This document shows, in pieces, positions 8,191-16,748 of a stretch of 64,000 bases of DNA (within the stretch, counting starts at the first letter, position 1; every line of letters starts with the position of its first letter). The stretch covers positions 62,001 through 126,000 of the forward strand of contig NZ_QOKZ01000002.1 in NCBI RefSeq assembly GCF_003697785.1. The letters are read 5' to 3'. This DNA comes from Paracoccus alkanivorans. GTDB lineage: Bacteria > Pseudomonadota > Alphaproteobacteria > Rhodobacterales > Rhodobacteraceae. A program made the translations under genes and the position numbers. The notes below the pieces were generated by a model that saw nothing but the letters and a program-made list of their open reading frames with translations, did not search any database and was not told where the DNA came from.

Positions 8191-9480
8191 ATGTCGTCCC
8201 CCCTCCGCCTCGGCATCGCCGGGCTTGGCACCGTCGGGATCGGTGTCGTCAAGATCGTTCAGAAGCACGCCGACCTGCTGGCGAAGCGGTCGGGACGCGG
8301 GATTGCAATTACTGCCATCAGCGCCCGCGACCGGATGAAGAACCGCGACGCGGATATCTCGGCCTATCGTTGGGAAAGCGATCCCATGGCCGTGGCACAG
8401 GCCGGGGACGTGGATATCTATGTCGAGCTGATCGGCGGCGACAACGGCATCGCCCGGGACAGCATCGAGGCGGCCTTGCGTTCCGGCAAGGATGTCGTGA
8501 CCGCGAACAAGGCGCTTCTGGCGATGCATGGGCAGGAGCTGGCCGAACTGGCCGAGAGCCTTGGCCGGGTGATCCGCTTCGAGGCGGCGGTTGCGGGCGG
8601 CATCCCGGTGATCAAGACCATGACCGAGTCGCTGGCCGGAAACGGCATCACCCGCGTCATGGGGGTGATGAACGGCACCTGTAACTATATCCTGACCCGG
8701 ATGGAGAATGCCGGCCTGCCCTATGAGGCAGTGTTCGAGGAGGCGCGGCAACTCGGCTACCTGGAGGCCGATCCCAACCTGGATGTCGGCGGGATCGATG
8801 CGGGTCACAAGCTGGCGATCCTGTCCTCGATCGCCTTCGGCACGAGGGTGAATTTCGACGCCGTCGAGATCGAGGGGATCGAGCGCATCAGCATCGACGA
8901 TATCCGCCGCGCGGCGGATATGGGCTACCGGATCAAGCTGCTGGGCATCGCCCAGATGACCCCGCGCGGGCTGGAGCAGCGCATGTCGCCATGCCTCGTT
9001 CCCGCCGACAGTCCCATCGGGCAACTGGCGGGGGGCACCAATATGGTGGTGGTCGAAGGCGACAGCGTGGGCCAGATCGTGCTGCGCGGCGCGGGCGCCG
9101 GCGAAGGCCCGACGGCAAGCGCCGTGATGTCGGATATCGTCGAGATTGCGCGGGGCGTGCGCATGCCGGTCTTTGGCCAGCCCGCCGCCGATCTTGAACC
9201 CGCGCAGCCCGCCCGCACCGCGGTTCCTGCGGCCTATTACATTCGGCTCGAATTGCAGGACAAGCCCGGGGCACTGGCCAAGGTGGCCGCGATACTGGGC
9301 GATGCCGGGATCTCGATCGACCGGATGCGGCAATACGGCCATGCCAGCGACAGCAGCGTGCCGGTCCTGGTGGTGACGCACAAGACCACACCGGAGGCGA
9401 TAGATTTCGCGATCGAAGCCCTGCCGCGAACCGGTGTGCTGGTCAGCGATCCGGTGGAATTGCGGATCGAGGAGGTGTGA
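8191..9480 (+). CDS. hom: Homoserine dehydrogenase with C-terminal ACT domain
   Basis: Reduces aspartate semialdehyde to homoserine with NAD(P)H, the branch point to threonine and methionine. 429 aa. The Rossmann motif is GIAGLGTVGIGVV (8-20); the catalytic domain contains GVMNGTCNYILTRM and YLEADPNLDVGGIDAGHK (from 190). An ACT domain begins near 349 (YIRLELQDKPGALAKVA) and suggests feedback by threonine or a related amino acid. The ATG at 8191 is preceded by a GAGAGG ribosome-binding-like sequence and starts directly at the Rossmann strand; the upstream in-frame ATG at 8068 adds non-homologous residues. It is monocistronic and followed by a hairpin. Confidence 0.96.
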   Translation: MSSPLRLGIAGLGTVGIGVVKIVQKHADLLAKRSGRGIAITAISARDRMKNRDADISAYRWESDPMAVAQAGDVDIYVELIGGDNGIARDSIEAALRSGKDVVTANKALLAMHGQELAELAESLGRVIRFEAAVAGGIPVIKTMTESLAGNGITRVMGVMNGTCNYILTRMENAGLPYEAVFEEARQLGYLEADPNLDVGGIDAGHKLAILSSIAFGTRVNFDAVEIEGIERISIDDIRRAADMGYRIKLLGIAQMTPRGLEQRMSPCLVPADSPIGQLAGGTNMVVVEGDSVGQIVLRGAGAGEGPTASAVMSDIVEIARGVRMPVFGQPAADLEPAQPARTAVPAAYYIRLELQDKPGALAKVAAILGDAGISIDRMRQYGHASDSSVPVLVVTHKTTPEAIDFAIEALPRTGVLVSDPVELRIEEV

Positions 9481-9486
9481 CGAAAC

Positions 9487-9506
9487 AGGGGGCGCTCGCG
9501 CCCCCT
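9487..9506 (+). terminator. GC-rich hairpin after hom
   Basis: Six bases after the hom stop, AGGGGGCG and CGCCCCCT form an 8-bp perfect stem with a 4-base loop (CTCG). There is no T-tract, so termination would be weak or factor-assisted. A second small dyad, GGCC-TGC-GGCC, follows at 9510-9520, then the convergent-junction repeat. Confidence 0.45.
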
Positions 9507-9526
9507 CTTGGCCTGCGGCCAATTCA

Positions 9527-9554
9527 CCCCCGAAGGTATTTCTTCAAAGAAGAA
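9527..9554 (+). repeat. Convergent-junction repeat, copy 1
   Basis: CCCCCGAAGGTATTT followed by CTTCAAAGAAGAA. Shares the core GGTATTT-N3-CAAAGAAGAAG with copies at about 37.3 and 54.7 kb and, more loosely, 12.3 kb. It lies between the 3' ends of hom (+) and the lytic transglycosylase (-). In this copy the N3 change also creates TTCTTC-AAA-GAAGAA, a 6-bp dyad. Confidence 0.7.
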
Positions 9555-9566
9555 GGCGGGCGCGGA

Positions 9567-10190
9567 TCACCCGCCCGCGATGATGCGCACGTAGTTGCGG
9601 GTCTCGCGATAGGGCGGAATGCCGCCATATTTGGAGACAGCGGCGGGACCGGCATTATAGGCCGCCAGCGCCAGCCGCCAGTTGCCGAACTGGTTATACA
9701 TCATGCGCAGATAGCGCGCCCCGCCATTCAGGTTCTGCACCGGGTCATGCGGATTCACCCCGAGCCTCGAAGCCGTGCCCGGCATGAGTTGCGCCAATCC
9801 GGTTGCTCCCTTGTGGGAACGGGCGTTCGGGTTCCAGCCCGATTCCTGCTGCACGAGGCGCAGGAACAGATCCTCGGGGATGCCATAGCGCTGCGCCGCC
9901 GCGCGGGCATGGGGCAGATATTCCGTCCGCCTGCCGCTATAGGCGGGAATATTCGGGGACAGGTCCAGTTCGATAATACTGCGGTTGTCGCCGCCGGGCT
10001 GTAGCCTGGCGGATTGCTGGTATTGCGAGGCAAGCCGCGAATCCATCAGCCGGGTCTGGCGCGCGAATTGATCGGCGCGCGATTTGGAGGAACTGCCCGA
10101 CAGCCGCAACCCCTCTGCCGACGCTGGCAGCGCAAGCCCCGCCAGCAACGCCGCGCCGATCGCGGCTTTCATCACCGGTATGATCCTCAT
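9567..10190 (-). CDS. Periplasmic lytic transglycosylase (SLT domain)
   Basis: Cleaves peptidoglycan glycan strands with formation of 1,6-anhydro-muramic acid. 207 aa with an Sec signal peptide (hydrophobic 8-22, cleavage near ASA-EG at 25/26). The SLT domain spans about 88-200: catalytic Glu116 in [10 protein letters not shown], then [10 protein letters not shown] and [10 protein letters not shown], all diagnostic. The linker 30-85 is low-complexity. It stands alone and converges on hom. Confidence 0.93.
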   Translation of the reverse strand: MRIIPVMKAAIGAALLAGLALPASAEGLRLSGSSSKSRADQFARQTRLMDSRLASQYQQSARLQPGGDNRSIIELDLSPNIPAYSGRRTEYLPHARAAAQRYGIPEDLFLRLVQQESGWNPNARSHKGATGLAQLMPGTASRLGVNPHDPVQNLNGGARYLRMMYNQFGNWRLALAAYNAGPAAVSKYGGIPPYRETRNYVRIIAGG

Positions 10191-10404
10191 GGAGTTCGCC
10201 CTCGTTCGCCTGGCTTTATTTTTTCCGCACTATACATCAATTTCCAGCCATCGCCAGCAAGGCTTTTTCTTGCATGGTGCAGGGGCAGTGAAAAGCGGAA
10301 AACAGCCGATGCCGCAGCGATGGGTTCAGGCGTGAATTGCTTGCAGTATTCGCCGTCACTGGGATAGACCGGCGACAGCATATCGAAAAACCGGAGAGCC
10401 CAGC

Positions 10405-10887
10405 ATGGCAGGCAGCGTCAACAAGGTCATTCTGGTCGGCAATCTGGGACAGGACCCCGAAGTCCGCACGTTCCAGAATGGCGGCAAGGTGGTCAATCTG
10501 CGGATCGCGACGTCCGAACGTTGGAAGGACCGCAACACCGGCGAGGCGCAGGAGCGCACCCAGTGGCATTCCGTCGCGATCTTTTCTGAACCCCTCGCCC
10601 GTGTGGCAGAGCAATATCTGCGCAAGGGATCCAAGGTCTATATCGAAGGCCAGCTCGAAACCCGCAAATGGCAGGATCAGAGCGGCCAGGACCGCTATTC
10701 CACCGAAGTCGTGCTGCGCCCCTATCGCAGCGAATTGCACATGCTGGACGGGCGTGGCGAAGGCGGCGGCGGCGGCCGTGATCCGGGAGGCTTCGGCGGT
10801 GGCGGCGGCGGATATGGCGGGCCGTCGGGCGGTGGCGCCCCATCGGGCGGCGGCCGCAGCGATTACGACGACGAGATTCCGTTCTGA
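10405..10887 (+). CDS. ssb: Single-stranded DNA-binding protein
   Basis: Binds ssDNA in replication, repair and recombination. 160 aa: an N-terminal OB fold ([20 protein letters not shown]... to about 112), a glycine-rich linker (about 118-150) and the acidic tail ending DDEIPF that recruits partner proteins. The start ATG matches the canonical SSB N-terminus. The upstream 214-base gap, shared with the divergent transglycosylase, must contain the promoter; no exact alphaproteobacterial LexA box was found. Confidence 0.97.
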   Translation: MAGSVNKVILVGNLGQDPEVRTFQNGGKVVNLRIATSERWKDRNTGEAQERTQWHSVAIFSEPLARVAEQYLRKGSKVYIEGQLETRKWQDQSGQDRYSTEVVLRPYRSELHMLDGRGEGGGGGRDPGGFGGGGGGYGGPSGGGAPSGGGRSDYDDEIPF

Positions 10888-10919
10888 CGGCATGAGGTAA
10901 ACGCGGCGAATCATCAGGT

Positions 10920-10950
10920 CGGGCGGTCCAGGGGGCCGCCCGTTCGTTTT
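10920..10950 (+). terminator. Intrinsic terminator after ssb
   Basis: CGGGCGG (10920-10926) pairs with CCGCCCG (10936-10942). The stem can extend inward by three pairs, and GTTCGTTTT follows. It lies 33 bases after the ssb stop. Confidence 0.6.
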
Positions 10951-11021
10951 CGACGGAACTGCGCTAAAATTGCGCCGAACGGCCTCGATTCCGACGCAAA
11001 TTGCGCCGCACCCCATGCGTC

Positions 11022-11060
11022 CTTTGCGAATGATCCTATACTTGCAATAGATGCGCAAAG
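11022..11060 (+). promoter_or_regulatory. Inverted repeat across likely promoter of the leucine dehydrogenase gene
   Basis: CTTTGCG (11022-11028) and CGCAAAG (11054-11060) form a perfect 7-bp dyad separated by 25 bases. TATACT (about 11037-11042), a plausible -10 element, sits in between. A direct repeat AATTGCGCCG also occurs twice just upstream (about 10969 and 11000). The dyad and its position are seen; an operator role is inferred. Confidence 0.35.
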
Positions 11061-11123
11061 CCGTTTTCTGACCTTGTTTCAAGGCGGTCCGGGCCGGAGC
11101 GCCAGCGAGGAGGAGAGCCGGAC

Positions 11124-12170
11124 ATGGAACTGAAACTCACCGATCTCGACATATCCGAGGGATTCGAGCGGCTGGTGCTGGCCGAGGATGCATCATCGGG
11201 GCTGCGCGCACTGATCTGCGTTCACTCGACCGTGCTTGGACCCGCGGCGGGCGGCTGCCGGATGTGGGACTATGCCGATGATGCCGAGGCGATCGCCGAT
11301 GTCACGCGGCTGGCGCGCGGCATGACCTACAAGAATGCGATGGCCGGACTGGGGCTGGGTGGCGGCAAATCGGTCATCATCGGCGATGCACGCCGCGACA
11401 AGACACCCGCGATGATGCGCGCTTTCGGCCGCGCGGTGGATGCGCTGAAGGGCATGTATTACACTGCCGAGGATGTTGGCATTTCGCCCGAGGACATGGC
11501 CCATGCCGCGGCCGAGACCCGCTATGCCGTGGGATTGTCGGGCGCATCGGGCGATCCCTCGCCATGGACCGCCGAGGGCGTGTTCCGCTGCCTGAGGATC
11601 GGCGCGGCGCATGTGTTCGGCAGCGACGACCTGACCGGGCGGCGCGTGCTGGTGCAGGGGCTGGGCCATGTCGGGCTTTCGCTTGCGCAAAAGCTGCACG
11701 AGGCCGGGGCCGAACTGATCGTCACGGATATTCATGCCGCGGCGCTGGAGGAGGCAAAAACGCGCCTTGGCGCGGAAATCTGCGCTCCAGACGCGGTTTT
11801 CGAGCAGCGGATGGATATTTTCGCCCCCTGTGCCCTGGGCGGAGTGCTTGACGAACACAGCAGCGCGAAACTGCAGGCCCGGCTTGTCTGCGGCGCCGCG
11901 AATAACCAGTTGACGAGCCCCGGGATCGCAGAGGCGCTGCGGACGCGGGGGATCACCTATCTGCCCGATTACGTGGTCAATGCCGGCGGGATCATCAGCG
12001 TCGCCAGCGAGATCCACCGCACGGGCGACAGGTGGCGGCGCGAGCGCCTGGACGGGATCGCGGAACGCGTGGCCGAGATGCTGGCCCGCGCCAGCGCCGA
12101 GGACCGCAGCACGGAGCTGATCGCAGACGAGATGGTCGAGCGGATGCTGCGCGAGGCAAGCGCCGCCTGA
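11124..12170 (+). CDS. Glu/Leu/Phe/Val dehydrogenase, leucine dehydrogenase-like
   Basis: NAD-dependent oxidative deamination of a branched-chain or aromatic amino acid; 348 aa. The N-terminal catalytic domain has the two lysines of the family in TYKNAMAGLGLGGGKSV (Lys70 and Lys82). The NAD Rossmann motif is VLVQGLGHVGLSLA (about 176-189), and CGAANNQL and NAGGIISV follow. Lack of an N-terminal extension and the short length favour leucine/valine over glutamate dehydrogenase; leucine and phenylalanine dehydrogenases cannot be separated here. A GAGGAGGAG ribosome-binding site precedes the ATG. The gene is single, with a dyad upstream. Confidence 0.88.
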   Translation: MELKLTDLDISEGFERLVLAEDASSGLRALICVHSTVLGPAAGGCRMWDYADDAEAIADVTRLARGMTYKNAMAGLGLGGGKSVIIGDARRDKTPAMMRAFGRAVDALKGMYYTAEDVGISPEDMAHAAAETRYAVGLSGASGDPSPWTAEGVFRCLRIGAAHVFGSDDLTGRRVLVQGLGHVGLSLAQKLHEAGAELIVTDIHAAALEEAKTRLGAEICAPDAVFEQRMDIFAPCALGGVLDEHSSAKLQARLVCGAANNQLTSPGIAEALRTRGITYLPDYVVNAGGIISVASEIHRTGDRWRRERLDGIAERVAEMLARASAEDRSTELIADEMVERMLREASAA

Positions 12171-12255
12171 CCGGGATGCGTGGGATGCGGCGGCAGAATC
12201 GACTTCTCCGCCCCGTTCTGAGCGCAGTTTGCGCTCAATCGGACCCACCCGAATA

Positions 12256-12285
12256 CTCTTCTTCTTCACAAAAATATCCACGGGG
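12256..12285 (-). repeat. Convergent-junction repeat, copy 2 (divergent)
   Basis: On the minus strand this reads CCCCGTGGATATTT followed by TTGTGAAGAAGAAG. It matches the other copies in CCCCG, TATTT and AAGAAGAAG, with several substitutions. It lies downstream of aroB and opposite the 3' end of the leucine dehydrogenase gene. Confidence 0.5.
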
Positions 12286-12287
12286 GT

Positions 12288-12308
12288 CCGGGGGCCGTCA
12301 GCCCCCGG
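12288..12308 (-). terminator. GC-rich hairpin beside repeat copy 2
   Basis: CCGGGGGC (12288-12295) and GCCCCCGG (12301-12308) form an 8-bp perfect stem with a 5-base loop. It sits between convergent genes and directly abuts the repeat; on the minus strand the hairpin comes before the repeat, the same order as in copies 1 and 3. Confidence 0.5.
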
Positions 12309-12363
12309 TGCCGCGGGACGCAACTCGCTACCGGACCCGACATGCTGCAAACTGCCCTGGCGA

Positions 12364-13476
12364 TCAGGCCCTCCGCGAATCCCGCAGCACAGCGGTCAGC
12401 ATATCGCCCGGCACATCGTCACTGACAAAGGCCTCGCCAATCGCGCGGGCCAGCACGAAGCGCAGCTTGCCATCGACGACCTTCTTGTCCTGCCCCATCA
12501 GGGCGATCAGCGCCTGATCGTCAGGCAGTTCGCCCGGAATATCCGTCAGTTTCGCGGGCATGCCCATCTTTCGCAGATGCGCTGTCACGCGGGACGGGGC
12601 CTCCTGGCTGCACAGCCCCATCCGCGCCGACAGATCGAAAGCGAGCGCGCAGCCGATCGCCACGCCCTCGCCATGCAGGAGCCGGTCGGAATAGCCTGTC
12701 GCCGCCTCCAGCGCATGTCCGAAGGTATGGCCGAGATTCAGCAGCGCCCGCTCTCCCTGCTCGGTCTCGTCGCGGGTCACTATTTCCGCCTTCATCCGCA
12801 CCGAATGCGCCACCGCCTGCTGGCGCAGTTGCATATCGTCGCGCAGGAGCGGTGCGTGCTGTTCCAGCCACTCGAAGAAACCGGCATCGCCCAGCAACCC
12901 GTATTTCACCACCTCGCCATATCCTGCCAGGAAATCGCGCGGGGCCAGCGTGTCCAGCACCCCGACATCGGCCAGCACCAGCGCGGGCTGGTGAAAGGCG
13001 CCGATCAGGTTCTTGCCGAAGCTGCTGTTGATGCCGGTCTTGCCGCCGACGCTGCTGTCGACCTGCGCCAGAAGCGTCGTCGGGATCTGCACGAAGCCCA
13101 CGCCGCGCCGCAGGATCGCCGCCGCGAAACCGACCAGATCCCCGATCACCCCACCGCCAAGCGCCACGACGATATCGCGCCGCTCGACCCGTTGCTCCAG
13201 CAGCCACTCGACGCAGCGGGTCAGATGCGGCCAGCTCTTGGTTGCCTCGCCCGCCGGCAGGACCAGCGCCTCGGACGAGATCCCCTCGGCGCTCAGCGCG
13301 TCGCGCAGCCGGTCCAGATGCAGCGCCGAGACGGTTGCATCCGTGATGATGCAGAGGCGGGAGCGGCGAAGGAACGGGGCGATCTCTGCCCCGGCCCGGG
13401 CGATCAGACCCGGCCCGATACGAACGTCATAGGCACGCGTGCCCAGGGGGACGTGAACATGGGTGGCTTCGGTCAT
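12364..13476 (-). CDS. aroB: 3-dehydroquinate synthase
   Basis: Second step of the shikimate pathway (DAHP to 3-dehydroquinate), NAD- and metal-dependent. 370 aa, normal length. Landmarks: VALGGGVIGDLVGFAAA, RGVGFVQIPTTLLAQVDSSVGGKTG, the metal-binding LNLGHTFGHALE and HGEGVAIG. The ATG overlaps the aroK stop as ATGA, so aroK-aroB is a coupled operon, as in many Rhodobacteraceae. Confidence 0.97.
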   Translation of the reverse strand: MTEATHVHVPLGTRAYDVRIGPGLIARAGAEIAPFLRRSRLCIITDATVSALHLDRLRDALSAEGISSEALVLPAGEATKSWPHLTRCVEWLLEQRVERRDIVVALGGGVIGDLVGFAAAILRRGVGFVQIPTTLLAQVDSSVGGKTGINSSFGKNLIGAFHQPALVLADVGVLDTLAPRDFLAGYGEVVKYGLLGDAGFFEWLEQHAPLLRDDMQLRQQAVAHSVRMKAEIVTRDETEQGERALLNLGHTFGHALEAATGYSDRLLHGEGVAIGCALAFDLSARMGLCSQEAPSRVTAHLRKMGMPAKLTDIPGELPDDQALIALMGQDKKVVDGKLRFVLARAIGEAFVSDDVPGDMLTAVLRDSRRA

Positions 13477-14009
13477 TTCGTCTCCTGGAGTTCGGGAACC
13501 ACGCGGCGAAGCAGCTTGATCAGCCGGGCTGCCGCCACCTGGATGCTGTCATCGGCACGGGCGTCGAACGTCACGTCCGCAAGCGCATAGACCGGATACC
13601 GCTGTCTTATCAGCCTTGCCAAGGTCCCCTTGGGATCGGCGGTCTTCAACAGGGGTCGTGTGCTGCGCTGGCTCACCCGGTGCCAGAGCGTTTCCAGATC
13701 GCAGTTCAGCCAGACAGACAGCCCATGCGCGCGGATCAATTCGCGGTTCCCGGCCTGCATCCAGGCGCCGCCGCCGGTCGAGATCACGCCCGGCGGTCCG
13801 TCCAGGATGCGGGACAGGACCTGGGTTTCCCGGTCACGGAAGAAGGCCTCGCCGTCGCGGGCGAAGATTTCGCTGATGCTCATGGCGGCGGCAGCTTCGA
13901 TCTCGGCATCCGAGTCGGTAAAGGGCATATGCAGCCGCCGGGCCAGCTCGGACCCGATCGCGGTCTTGCCCGCCCCCATCATACCGACCATGACGATATG
14001 CCGATTCAT
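13473..14009 (-). CDS. aroK: Shikimate kinase
   Basis: Phosphorylates shikimate at O3 with ATP. 178 aa. The P-loop GMMGAGKTAIG (9-19) comes first, then DSDAEIE for shikimate/Mg binding, FFRDRETQVL, the glycine-rich STGGGAWM and the lid-region RSTRPLL. It diverges from the small membrane protein gene across a 145-base promoter region. Confidence 0.96.
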   Translation of the reverse strand: MNRHIVMVGMMGAGKTAIGSELARRLHMPFTDSDAEIEAAAAMSISEIFARDGEAFFRDRETQVLSRILDGPPGVISTGGGAWMQAGNRELIRAHGLSVWLNCDLETLWHRVSQRSTRPLLKTADPKGTLARLIRQRYPVYALADVTFDARADDSIQVAAARLIKLLRRVVPELQETK

Positions 14010-14154
14010 CTTTCATCGCCCCTTTTTCCGGTCAACCATGCGCACCGGGGAAACTGAATGACGTGATCTTTTCCGAATTGCCATATATATTCGGGCGAAA
14101 CCGGCAAAAGACCGTCGAACAGATACAGGCTAGGCAGAGCAAAGGCAGAAATAA

Positions 14155-14292
14155 ATGCGGTTACTCAAACTTCTGGTGGTGCTGATACTCGCGGCGCTGA
14201 TCGCGCTGGTGGGATATGCCTATCTTGGCGACATGCAAGCGCCCCAGCAGGAAATGCGCACACCGATCAAGATAGGGGACGGGAGTGATTGA
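14155..14292 (+). CDS. Small single-pass membrane protein (45 aa)
   Basis: A 45-aa ORF with one hydrophobic helix (LLKLLVVLILAALIALVGYA, residues 3-22) and a short polar tail ending IKIGDGSD. Coding status is supported by its position: it opens the plus-strand xerD operon, its end overlaps the GTG start of the next gene by 8 bases, and the frame is sensible throughout. The residues around the helix suggest either an uncleaved signal anchor or a small inner-membrane protein. Function unknown. Confidence 0.65.
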   Translation: MRLLKLLVVLILAALIALVGYAYLGDMQAPQQEMRTPIKIGDGSD

Positions 14293-15769
14293 TCACCACC
14301 GCCGGATCCGCAACGGACTGACGGCGCTGATGCTGGCAAAACTGTTCCTTGCCGGTGCTGCATGTGCCGAAGCCCCGCTTTCTGCCAGCGAATGGTTGTC
14401 CGGCAGTGTAAAGGGACCTGCCCGGGAAAGTTCCGCATGGAGACCGGGCGATCCTCCGCCCCCGCAAGTCAAGGGACATGGCAATCCGCAACCGGTCGCG
14501 GAAAGCGGTGCGGTGGGCAGGATCGAGGTCACGCGGCTGGACAGCACCAATCCCGACATGGCAGGAACGATCACCGCCCGTAATGCCGGTCTGCCAAAGG
14601 ATCTGTGGCAAGGCAGCGAGACCGGAACCATCGCCGATCTGATCCTGCAAAGCCCGGCCCGGCTGCCGGCGATGAACGCGTTGCTGCAGCGCGTGTTGAC
14701 GGCGCAGCTCTTGCCGCCCGCCGATTCGGAGATGAAGCAGGGGCAATTGTTCCTGGCGCGGACCGACCGGCTGTTGGACATGGGCGCATTGGAGCAGGCG
14801 CAGGCACTGCTGTTCGCCTCGGGGCATGGCAATCCCGAGCAGTTCCGGCGGCTGTTCGACATCGCCCTGCTGGAAGGCGACGAATCGCGTGCCTGCGAGA
14901 CCATGAACACCACGCCGGGAATCGCGCCCAGCTTTGCCGCCCGGATCTTCTGCCTGGCGCATTCGGGCGATTGGGCCGCCGCCTCCATCGGCCTGAACGG
15001 CGCGGATGACCTGGGGCTGATCGGCGAGCAGCAGGCACGGCTTCTGACGCATTTCCTGCATGATTCCTATGTGGACAGCGACGAGGAACTGATCCCGTCA
15101 GAACGCGTGACCCCGCTGGAGTTCCGCATTCACGAGGCCATCGGCCAGCCGTTGCCGACACAGCCCCTGCCCCTTGCCTTCGCGCAATCCGATCTGCGCG
15201 CCAATAGCGGCTGGAAGGCCCGGCTGGAGGCGGCCGAGCGGCTGGCCCGCGCCGGGGCGATCCCGGCGGCGAGGCTGCGGGAAATCTATACCGAGCAGAA
15301 ACCGGCGGCCTCGGGCGGAGTATGGGAGCGTGCCGGAACCATGCGCATGCTCGAAGCGGCGATTTCGGCGGGCAATATATCGACCGCCCTGCCCCGCGCC
15401 TTCGATGAATTCCGCGCCGCCGGCATGACCGACGTGCTTGCCGCGATGGTGGCTGCGGATCTGCCCGCCGATAGCAAGGGAAAAGCCGGTGAGATCGCCG
15501 GATGGCTGCGGCAATGGCAGGGTCTGCCATCGAACAACCCGGTCGCGATCAGCCCGGAATTGCAGGTCGCGAAGCCTTTGACCCCTGCCGACCGGAAGGG
15601 AGAGGCATTGCTGGCGGCGATGGCGGATATCGATGCCGGCATGGATGGCGACCTGCCGCGCGCCGCCGAAGGCATCGCGATGCTGCGGGCGCTCGGGCTG
15701 GGCGGCGAGGCCGATCTGGCAGCGGCACAGCTGACGCTCTTGCCGCATATGACCGGGACACCGGGATGA
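14285..15769 (+). CDS. Secreted hypothetical protein, conserved xerD-upstream gene
   Basis: 494-aa protein with an N-terminal signal peptide (hydrophobic TALMLAKLFLAGAACA, cleavage near residue 28). The rest is alanine/leucine-rich and predicted all-helical, with repeated two-helix units (for example LLDMGALEQAQALLFASG, LFDIALLEGDESRACE) reminiscent of tetratricopeptide-like solenoids. No catalytic motif is seen. GTG start at 14285; the stop overlaps the xerD ATG (ATGA), so it is translationally coupled to xerD. I do not recognise a named family; a periplasmic scaffold is a guess. Confidence 0.8.
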   Translation: MIDHHRRIRNGLTALMLAKLFLAGAACAEAPLSASEWLSGSVKGPARESSAWRPGDPPPPQVKGHGNPQPVAESGAVGRIEVTRLDSTNPDMAGTITARNAGLPKDLWQGSETGTIADLILQSPARLPAMNALLQRVLTAQLLPPADSEMKQGQLFLARTDRLLDMGALEQAQALLFASGHGNPEQFRRLFDIALLEGDESRACETMNTTPGIAPSFAARIFCLAHSGDWAAASIGLNGADDLGLIGEQQARLLTHFLHDSYVDSDEELIPSERVTPLEFRIHEAIGQPLPTQPLPLAFAQSDLRANSGWKARLEAAERLARAGAIPAARLREIYTEQKPAASGGVWERAGTMRMLEAAISAGNISTALPRAFDEFRAAGMTDVLAAMVAADLPADSKGKAGEIAGWLRQWQGLPSNNPVAISPELQVAKPLTPADRKGEALLAAMADIDAGMDGDLPRAAEGIAMLRALGLGGEADLAAAQLTLLPHMTGTPG

Positions 15770-16740
15770 GCATGTCCGACCATCGCGCGATTTCGGCTTT
15801 TCTGGATGCGCAGGCCGCCGAGGCCGGGGCGGCCCGGAACACGCTGCTGGCCTATGGCCGGGATCTGCGGGACCTGTCGGATTGGCTTGCGGATAAGCGC
15901 CTGGCATTGGCCGATCTGACGCGCGAGAGGGTCGAGGATTATCTGGCGCATTGCGACGGTCAGGGCTTGTCACGCGCCACGCGGGCGCGGCGCCTGTCGT
16001 CGATCCGGCAATTCACCCGATTCGCCTTGGAGGAAGGCTGGCGCGAGGACGATCCCGCCATCCGCATCAACGGCCCCGGCCGCGCCCAACGTCTGCCCAA
16101 GACCCTGAGCCGGGACGAGGTCGAAGCAATCCTTGCCGCGGCCCCCGCTTTGGGCCGTGGCCCCGCCGACCGGGCCCGGAACCTGTGCCTGATCGAACTG
16201 CTTTACGCCACCGGCATGCGGGTCAGCGAACTGGTCGCCCTGCCCGTGGCGGCCTGCCGGGGCGATCCCGCCGTGCTGCTGATCCGGGGCAAGGGCGACA
16301 AGGAGCGCATGGTGCCGCTCACCGCCCCCGCCCGACGCGCATTGTCCGGCTGGCTCGACATCCGCGACAACGCACCAGAGGACAGCCCGCTGGCCCGGCT
16401 GGTCGCTGGCAAGGGCGCGCGCTGGCTGTTTCCCGCGCCCGGCGCGGCGGGTCACCTGCCTCGGCAGAGCTTTGGCCGGCTGCTCAAGGAAATCGCGGTC
16501 ACCGCCGGGCTTGACCCGTCCCGTGTTACACCGCATGTCATCCGCCATGCCTTCGCGACGCATCTTCTGGAAGGCGGCGCCGATCTGCGCAGCATCCAGA
16601 CACTTTTGGGTCATGCCGATCTCGGCACGACCGAGATCTATACCCATGTTCTGGATCAGCGCATGCGCGATCTGGTCCTGAACCACCACCCGCTGGCTCA
16701 TCCGGCCAAACCGGACGTGCCGGCTTCCGATAACAACTGA
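15766..16740 (+). CDS. xerD: Site-specific tyrosine recombinase XerD
   Basis: Resolves chromosome dimers at dif with XerC. 324 aa. The N-terminal core-binding SAM-like domain is at about 5-95. All six catalytic residues of the tyrosine recombinases are visible: Arg152 (TGMRVSEL), Lys176 (RGKGDKER), His257 and Arg260 (HVIRHAFATHLLEGG), His283 (LLGHADLGTTEIYTHV) and Tyr292. Start ATG at 15766 overlaps the previous stop. Placement in a housekeeping operon argues for the Xer recombinase rather than a phage integrase. Confidence 0.93.
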   Translation: MSMSDHRAISAFLDAQAAEAGAARNTLLAYGRDLRDLSDWLADKRLALADLTRERVEDYLAHCDGQGLSRATRARRLSSIRQFTRFALEEGWREDDPAIRINGPGRAQRLPKTLSRDEVEAILAAAPALGRGPADRARNLCLIELLYATGMRVSELVALPVAACRGDPAVLLIRGKGDKERMVPLTAPARRALSGWLDIRDNAPEDSPLARLVAGKGARWLFPAPGAAGHLPRQSFGRLLKEIAVTAGLDPSRVTPHVIRHAFATHLLEGGADLRSIQTLLGHADLGTTEIYTHVLDQRMRDLVLNHHPLAHPAKPDVPASDNN

Positions 16741-16748
16741 CGGACACC

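Noticed and set aside
10194-10207. GTTC-GCCCTC-GTTC near ssb as a LexA box
   Set aside because: The alphaproteobacterial LexA site is GTTC-N7-GTTC; here the spacer is six bases, and it lies at the transglycosylase start rather than near ssb.
15766-16740. Tyrosine recombinase as a phage or island integrase
   Set aside because: All residues and length fit XerD, and it is coupled to housekeeping genes with no att-like repeats or tRNA nearby.
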